Origin: an uncultured Eubacterium sp.
GTDB lineage: Bacteria; Bacillota; Clostridia; Oscillospirales; Acutalibacteraceae
Direction of reading: 5' to 3'
Assembly: GCF_934525195.1 (NCBI RefSeq)
Contig: NZ_CAKSZA010000001.1
Location: 310,001 to 374,000, forward strand
Length of the DNA stretch: 64,000 bases
Each line of letters begins with the position of its first letter. Positions within the stretch are counted from its first letter, which is position 1. Below, piece after piece: positions 59,801 to 64,000 of this stretch. A model generated the notes under the pieces. That model saw only the letters and a list, made by a program, of their open reading frames with translations. It had not been told where the DNA came from and ran no database searches. A program made the position numbers and the translations under genes.

Positions 59801-60720
59801 TACTCCACCCTTTCGCCTGTCAAGAATGACAAATTATCTGTCAACTCGGCCAAATCGGTATTATCAAAAAAGCCTTTAATGAGCCTGATTGCATCTGCCT
59901 TTGACTGCTCAAACAAATCCTCGAAGCTGTCGTTTCTTTTCACCTTATTAAACGGTGACGACCACGCCCCGTGATTGACATTTGCAAATTTCACGGCATA
60001 CTGCATATTATCAACCCTGAACATTGATGACGGCTTGAAACCTTTTGCAAGCGGAGAAATCACAGTTTCAAGAGGTTTCATCACTCTGCGAAGTTTATTC
60101 TTCGGGTCAAAGGTCACCGCCTGAATGTATCGCAAATCATCAATCGCCTGTTCCGCATCTGCCGTGCCGACAAATTTTTCAGTAGCGTTTGAAACAAAAC
60201 TGCTTATGATTTTTGCACAATGTGTGCGAGTTAAATCGGTATAATTAAGCGTTTTTTCGGTGTCAAACGAAGCAGGATTTTGCACACCCAAGCGTTTATA
60301 CAACAAATAAGAATCAAGTCCGAATTCTGCCATATTATGTGCTGTGAAATGATGCATGCCCTTGTACAGTTCCTCAAAACGGTACTGCATAAAATAGATG
60401 TACGGATGGCACACCCTGTCAAGTGCATAGTGCAAAACAAAGCCGACCGCATAGGATTTTGCAACATCATCATTTGGATTTTGAGTTATATAACTACGCA
60501 TTGCACCAAGGATAGAACTCGGCTTTGCACGGTGCAAAATCGAGCCGACCTTGCGCATACTTTTGCCACTCATCCACGGCAAAATTCTGTGGTCATAAAA
60601 CACATCAGGACCTTGCGTGCCGATATAAACAGCCTGCTCATCAACAGAAAAATCAACATTTTTCCTGACCTCGTCCATCAACTCATAAGCAAACAAATAA
60701 TGCGTTGAATATGCCGGCAT
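59800..60720 (-). CDS. Zinc-dependent phospholipase C-like protein
   Basis: 306 residues of the Zn_dep_PLPC family (PF00882 type). HYLFAYELMDEV near the start, GTQGPDVFYDHRILPW, GFVLHYALDRVCHPYIY and MHHFTAHNMAEF supply the expected His and Asp zinc ligands. No signal peptide, unlike secreted clostridial alpha-toxins, so an internal lipid or unknown phosphodiester substrate is likely. GGGTGATATT before ATG at 60720. Placed 36 bp after the LRR protein gene and coupled to the GH5 gene. Confidence 0.85.
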   Translation of the reverse strand: MPAYSTHYLFAYELMDEVRKNVDFSVDEQAVYIGTQGPDVFYDHRILPWMSGKSMRKVGSILHRAKPSSILGAMRSYITQNPNDDVAKSYAVGFVLHYALDRVCHPYIYFMQYRFEELYKGMHHFTAHNMAEFGLDSYLLYKRLGVQNPASFDTEKTLNYTDLTRTHCAKIISSFVSNATEKFVGTADAEQAIDDLRYIQAVTFDPKNKLRRVMKPLETVISPLAKGFKPSSMFRVDNMQYAVKFANVNHGAWSSPFNKVKRNDSFEDLFEQSKADAIRLIKGFFDNTDLAELTDNLSFLTGERVE

Positions 60721-60756
60721 AATATCACCCTTTGTTTAATAATCTATGTTTTTAAG

Positions 60757-62304
60757 TTAAATCTGATGCCTGTCAACAACTTCAATTTGGTTTGAATACA
60801 GCGTCACAAGACTGCCAGCATCCTCGTAATAAGAAATATATCCCCTTGCAACCCAATTATAATCCGACGACATATTGCGAATGTTTGAAATGCAAATACC
60901 GCTCAATCCGTCAACATTAAATCTTGAAGCCATCAATTTGTTTGTTAAAAACAAAGTAAAATTAGTTGGGTCAAAAGTTTTTGCTTCTTTGTAATAAAAC
61001 AATATTCCCATCGATTCAACTCTGCAATCTTCAGGCAAACCGACTGCCATCAAGAAAGAACCCGTGCTTGTTTCTTCGTCAAAATCGTAATGCAATTCAA
61101 CGGCAGGTTTATCATTTTCAGAAGTCGGAGGAACAGGAAGTTCTATATTCTTTTTATCATATTCAGCAACAACGGAAAAATCCTCGCCTGCCTGCAATTT
61201 TGCAAGAACATCAGCCTCGCTATATACCCATCTTCCGTTGGTGTAGCCATATCTATATGGAACTTCAGGTACAAATTCGGCAATGGAAGTCACGTTCTGC
61301 CACTCATCAATAGTTTTTGTTACAGTTGATTTCACCCAATTTGTATAGGTGTTGAATGTCAGCGTTGCGGAATTATTCTTAACAAACACAGCCTTCAAAC
61401 TTGTATTGGCAATTATCACAAATGTGTATTCCGCTTTTTTGCTGAAATAGAGGTTATTCACCGTGTCGTACCAACCGACAAATTTGTAACCGTCATTCGG
61501 GGTGGCTGTCAAAGTTACTGAAGTTCCGTACAACACAGCGTTTTCACCCTTGACATTTGCATCGTCATCATACCGAATGTCATAACTTCCGTTTGGTGCA
61601 GTAACCGCAAAATCAAGATAAGGGTCAAGACCGTTCATTCCGTCCAATATTTTTTCCACTAAAGCGTCGACCTGCTTTTGCGACAGATTTGACAAATCAT
61701 CCGGAACAGAATTAATCCTATCCATAAGCTCGTTATAAGTGCTTTCTGAAAAATCCTCAGGCAAATATTCATCTATAATTGAAATCAAATAATCTAAGAC
61801 TTCTGTATCAGGGCCAAAAAAGAGATTTGCTTCGTCAAGACATTCGTTGCCTATGCCTATTTCCATTTTATCCCAATTTTCCTGTGTTGAATAATAATAA
61901 ATAGACACCAACGAATTGCAAGCGTAAAACGCATTGTCGCCAACAGATGTTACGCTGTTTGGTATTGAAATATCATAAATATTATTGCAAGAATAAAATA
62001 AAAACGGAGCAACAGAAGTTATGCCGTCGGAAACAACAATACTTTTTACATATTCACTTTTGAAAAACGGCGATTTTTTTGTATCAAGATTATAGTCATT
62101 ATACATATCGCCAGTTCCGGTAATTGTCAACTCTCCCGTTTCCTTGTTAAGCTCATACTCCACATTATTTCCGCATTTACCGCTGACAAGATCCCATGAA
62201 ATATCTGTATCAGGTTGTTGAGGATAAGCAAACACTACCGAGCTTACAAAAAAAGTGCCAAAAATCATCAAAAGTGATAATAACAAAGCAACTAATCTTT
62301 TCAT
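60757..62304 (-). CDS. Secreted LRR/InlB-repeat surface protein with shared C-terminal domain
   Basis: 515 residues from ATG at 62304 (TAGGAGGCAGCAT upstream); the longer in-frame ATG at 62418 is rejected. Signal peptide 1-25 (ending VVFAYP). About 35-180: BspA-type LRR_5 units (SIPNSVTSVGDNAFYACNSL). About 185-240 helical. About 245-320 and 325-395: InlB/bacterial-repeat-like beta units (YKFVGWYDTVNNLYF). C-terminal 115 residues (from NDKPAVELHYDF) match the last domain of the proteins at 14841-20966 and 36209-39205 (NWVARGYISYYEDAGSLVTL). No micropeptide follows. Adhesion or binding role likely. Confidence 0.82.
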   Translation of the reverse strand: MKRLVALLLSLLMIFGTFFVSSVVFAYPQQPDTDISWDLVSGKCGNNVEYELNKETGELTITGTGDMYNDYNLDTKKSPFFKSEYVKSIVVSDGITSVAPFLFYSCNNIYDISIPNSVTSVGDNAFYACNSLVSIYYYSTQENWDKMEIGIGNECLDEANLFFGPDTEVLDYLISIIDEYLPEDFSESTYNELMDRINSVPDDLSNLSQKQVDALVEKILDGMNGLDPYLDFAVTAPNGSYDIRYDDDANVKGENAVLYGTSVTLTATPNDGYKFVGWYDTVNNLYFSKKAEYTFVIIANTSLKAVFVKNNSATLTFNTYTNWVKSTVTKTIDEWQNVTSIAEFVPEVPYRYGYTNGRWVYSEADVLAKLQAGEDFSVVAEYDKKNIELPVPPTSENDKPAVELHYDFDEETSTGSFLMAVGLPEDCRVESMGILFYYKEAKTFDPTNFTLFLTNKLMASRFNVDGLSGICISNIRNMSSDYNWVARGYISYYEDAGSLVTLYSNQIEVVDRHQI

Positions 62305-62346
62305 TATGCTGCCTCCTAAAGCCAAAATTAAATCAATTATATTTTG

Positions 62347-62375
62347 ATTATAACATTTTACAGCAAAATAAACAA
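62347..62375 (-). promoter_or_regulatory. Promoter of the LRR protein-phospholipase-GH5 operon
   Basis: TTGTTT (62370-62375), 17 bp, perfect TATAAT (62347-62352) on the minus strand. Confidence 0.75.
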
Positions 62376-62421
62376 CACAATTCCGAAAAGCATAAAACAA
62401 TTTGTACAACGTACACATACA

Positions 62422-62456
62422 AAAAGCAACCTGAACTTAAAGTCCAAGTTGCTTTT
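62422..62456 (-). terminator. Terminator of the small InlB-repeat gene
   Basis: AAAAGCAAC (62422-62430) with GTTGCTTTT (62448-62456), T-rich on the minus strand, 27 bases after the stop. Confidence 0.8.
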
Positions 62457-62482
62457 CGTTAATATAAATCATTTTTTTAAAG

Positions 62483-62851
62483 CTATTTCTTTTCCCAACC
62501 GGAATACAGGGTCATACTGTCGCTGACAGTGTCTTTTTCAACATCAAACTGATTTTTGCAATCTTTGTCTGTATACCAGCCGGTGAATGTGTACCCCTCT
62601 TTAACCGGGTTTTCTTCAACCTCAACGAGCTGACCATACATAACCTTTTGGTTTTCTATCTGCGAACCGCCGTCGGTGTTGAAAGTGACAGTGAAGCCTG
62701 CGTGACTTACCGCAAAAATCATACAGGCAATCAGAACGATAATACCAATCAAAATCAACCTGTCCGCCGTTTTAACCGACATCTTCACATTTCTGTAAAG
62801 TCCGCCAGGTTTTCTTTCAGTATTTAGACTCATTGTGTTATTATCTTCCAT
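62483..62851 (-). CDS. Small membrane protein with one InlB B-repeat
   Basis: 122 residues from ATG at 62851 (AAAGGCAGTGAAAAC upstream). Cytoplasmic N-terminal 35 residues, one TM (about 32-52, ILIGIIVLIACMIFAVSHA), then one extracellular Listeria-Bacteroides/InlB B-repeat (FTVTFNTDGGSQIENQKVMYG ... GYTFTGWYTDKDCKN). Follows the mglC-type permease by about 50 bp and precedes a terminator, so it belongs to the sugar-transport transcript. Function unknown. Confidence 0.78.
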   Translation of the reverse strand: MEDNNTMSLNTERKPGGLYRNVKMSVKTADRLILIGIIVLIACMIFAVSHAGFTVTFNTDGGSQIENQKVMYGQLVEVEENPVKEGYTFTGWYTDKDCKNQFDVEKDTVSDSMTLYSGWEKK

Positions 62852-62900
62852 TGTTTTCACTGCCTTTCAAAGAGATAATGGGGGATGAAATGAATAGTTA

Positions 62901-63995
62901 TTATCTGCGTGCAAGATACTTACGCATATCGATTGCACACGCAACAAGGATGATTACACCCTTGATGATGTAAAGCATATTTGCCGATACAGAAAGGAAG
63001 TTAAGACCTGCGAAAATAATCTGCAAAAGAAGAACGCCGATTACAATACCGCTGATTTTACCTGTACCGCCTACGAAAGATACACCGCCGATTACGCAAG
63101 CTGCGATAGCGTCACATTCGTAGTTAAGACCTGTATTTGCAGAGCAAGAAGCAATACGAGCACCCTCGATGAAACCTGTGATACCGTACATAACACCTGC
63201 AAGAACAAATACCATAAGTATTGTCATAAACACATTTACACCCGAAACTCTTGCAGCCTCTTCGTTTGAGCCGACTGCAAACATATTCTTACCGAACTTT
63301 GTCTTGTTCCAGATAACCCACATAATTGCTGTGAGGATGATGGAATAAAGAACATATTTTGGAATGGCAACACCGCCGATTGTGAACAATGTGCCTGTGA
63401 TGAAATTTGTGTATGATGGATCAAGACCTGAAAGAGTTTGACCGTTGTTGCCGCCAATCATAAGATACATAAGAACTGTACCGAATACGATAAGCTGGGT
63501 AGAAAGAGTTACGATGAACGGATGAAGCTTGAACTTTGCAACAAAGAAACCGTTTACAACACCGACAACTGCACCGATTGCAATTACTGCAAGGAACACA
63601 ACGATGAGAGGCATTGTCTTGAGGTTAGGGAACATTTTGTTTGCATAATCCGTCATCTGCAAAAGAGATGCCGCAACGCAGGCAGTAAGACCAACGCATC
63701 GACCGGCAGAAATATCTGTACCTGTAAGTACGATACATCCTGCGATACCAAGTGCAATTGGCAACTTAGCCGCTGTAAGCGAAATAATATTTACGATTGA
63801 TGATACGCTCAAGAACGCCGGAACTTTAACCGCAATAAATATAACTGCAATTGCGATAATGATGTACATTGCGTTGTTGAACAACAAATCGGTGATAAGT
63901 CTTTTTTTATCGTCAGGGCTTGCCTCTTTGAAATTCTGAATCCAAAGGGAAACTCTTGACGGCTTTTTCATTTTTTTAACATTTTGCTCAGCCAT
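62901..63995 (-). CDS. mglC: Galactose/methyl-galactoside-type ABC transporter permease
   Basis: 364 residues, about ten TM helices, of the ribose/galactose permease (RbsC/MglC) family, inner-membrane part of a carbohydrate uptake ABC transporter. Characteristic loop GSNEEAARVSGVNV and FIEGARIASCSANTGLNYECDAIAACVIGG with the conserved Gly-rich end. The substrate is called from overall resemblance to MglC and is not proven. The start ATG is five bases from the window edge, so the substrate-binding protein and ATPase genes (mglB, mglA) should lie just outside. galK, its likely metabolic partner, is 55 kb away. Confidence 0.85.
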   Translation of the reverse strand: MAEQNVKKMKKPSRVSLWIQNFKEASPDDKKRLITDLLFNNAMYIIIAIAVIFIAVKVPAFLSVSSIVNIISLTAAKLPIALGIAGCIVLTGTDISAGRCVGLTACVAASLLQMTDYANKMFPNLKTMPLIVVFLAVIAIGAVVGVVNGFFVAKFKLHPFIVTLSTQLIVFGTVLMYLMIGGNNGQTLSGLDPSYTNFITGTLFTIGGVAIPKYVLYSIILTAIMWVIWNKTKFGKNMFAVGSNEEAARVSGVNVFMTILMVFVLAGVMYGITGFIEGARIASCSANTGLNYECDAIAACVIGGVSFVGGTGKISGIVIGVLLLQIIFAGLNFLSVSANMLYIIKGVIILVACAIDMRKYLARR

Positions 63996-64000
63996 AGTGA

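Noticed and set aside
59081..59974. 297-codon plus-strand open frame opposite the GH5 and phospholipase-like genes
   Set aside because: No ribosome site, composition of an antisense shadow, and the minus-strand genes carry clear catalytic motifs.

Overview
The window looks like a chromosomal segment of an anaerobic, AT-rich Gram-positive Clostridia, most likely a gut Oscillospirales/Ruminococcaceae-type bacterium. Evidence: the ywiB-like gene next to argS, a CD1247-type acidic zinc-ribbon protein, YlbF, short GSI-alpha glutamine synthetase, AzlCD, an ECF S component, LuxS, many secreted FIVAR, LRR and CHAP proteins, GGAGG ribosome binding sites and sigma-A promoters that nearly all have a 17 bp spacer. 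There are no rRNA or tRNA genes, CRISPR arrays, phage genes or transposase genes. Layout: 1-4022 (minus) holds miaB-ylbF-mutS, with mutS cut by the window edge in its Walker B motif. malQ (plus) ends at a bidirectional terminator facing an eight-gene minus-strand run (14247 to 5869) tyrA-aroB-aroA-aroC-pheA-VTT membrane protein-galK-diacylglycerol kinase, i.e. the end of the shikimate pathway and both branches to Phe and Tyr, with sugar and lipid genes behind. 14646-20966 is a 2041-residue secreted protein followed by a 56-residue peptide. argGH (plus) has possible tandem ARG boxes. 24187-27618 is a tightly coupled five-gene cluster of unknown membrane proteins. 27809-32442 (plus) is ddl, a DUF1934 gene, argS and a radical SAM gene. 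Then come ybaK, a sodium-dependent transporter and azlCD. 36071-39205 is a second, smaller version of the giant protein plus micropeptide module, followed by a repeat-rich intergenic region and glnA. 41228-45737 carries a CapA-like protein, a Ca/Na antiporter, the CD1247-like protein, efp, aroQ and rpsU, with a MITE-like palindromic element between aroQ and rpsU. 45888-50975 is a surface region (two CHAP or papain-like secreted proteins and a FlaA1/CapD sugar-nucleotide dehydratase). 51230-58350 (plus) has an ECF S component, rlmB, a P-type-ATPase-like pseudoenzyme, degV, an RluA-type synthase, luxS with Ser in place of the catalytic Cys, a DUF1858 protein and an exported protein. The end (minus) has an LRR surface protein, a zinc phospholipase-C-like protein, a GH5 glycosidase, a small InlB-repeat membrane protein and an mglC-type permease that runs to the window edge. 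Most unusual items: (1) two paralogous operons, each a large FIVAR-type secreted protein with a translationally coupled micropeptide sharing an N-terminal motif, closed by a strong hairpin terminator; a third surface protein shares only their C-terminal domain. (2) An 807-residue P-type ATPase relative that has lost the phosphorylated Asp and the other catalytic motifs but gained a long acidic Thr-motif tail. (3) LuxS Cys-to-Ser. (4) A duplicated membrane-protein cluster. (5) An attenuator-like hairpin in the glnA leader. Function calls come from reading motifs by eye; no database search was possible.
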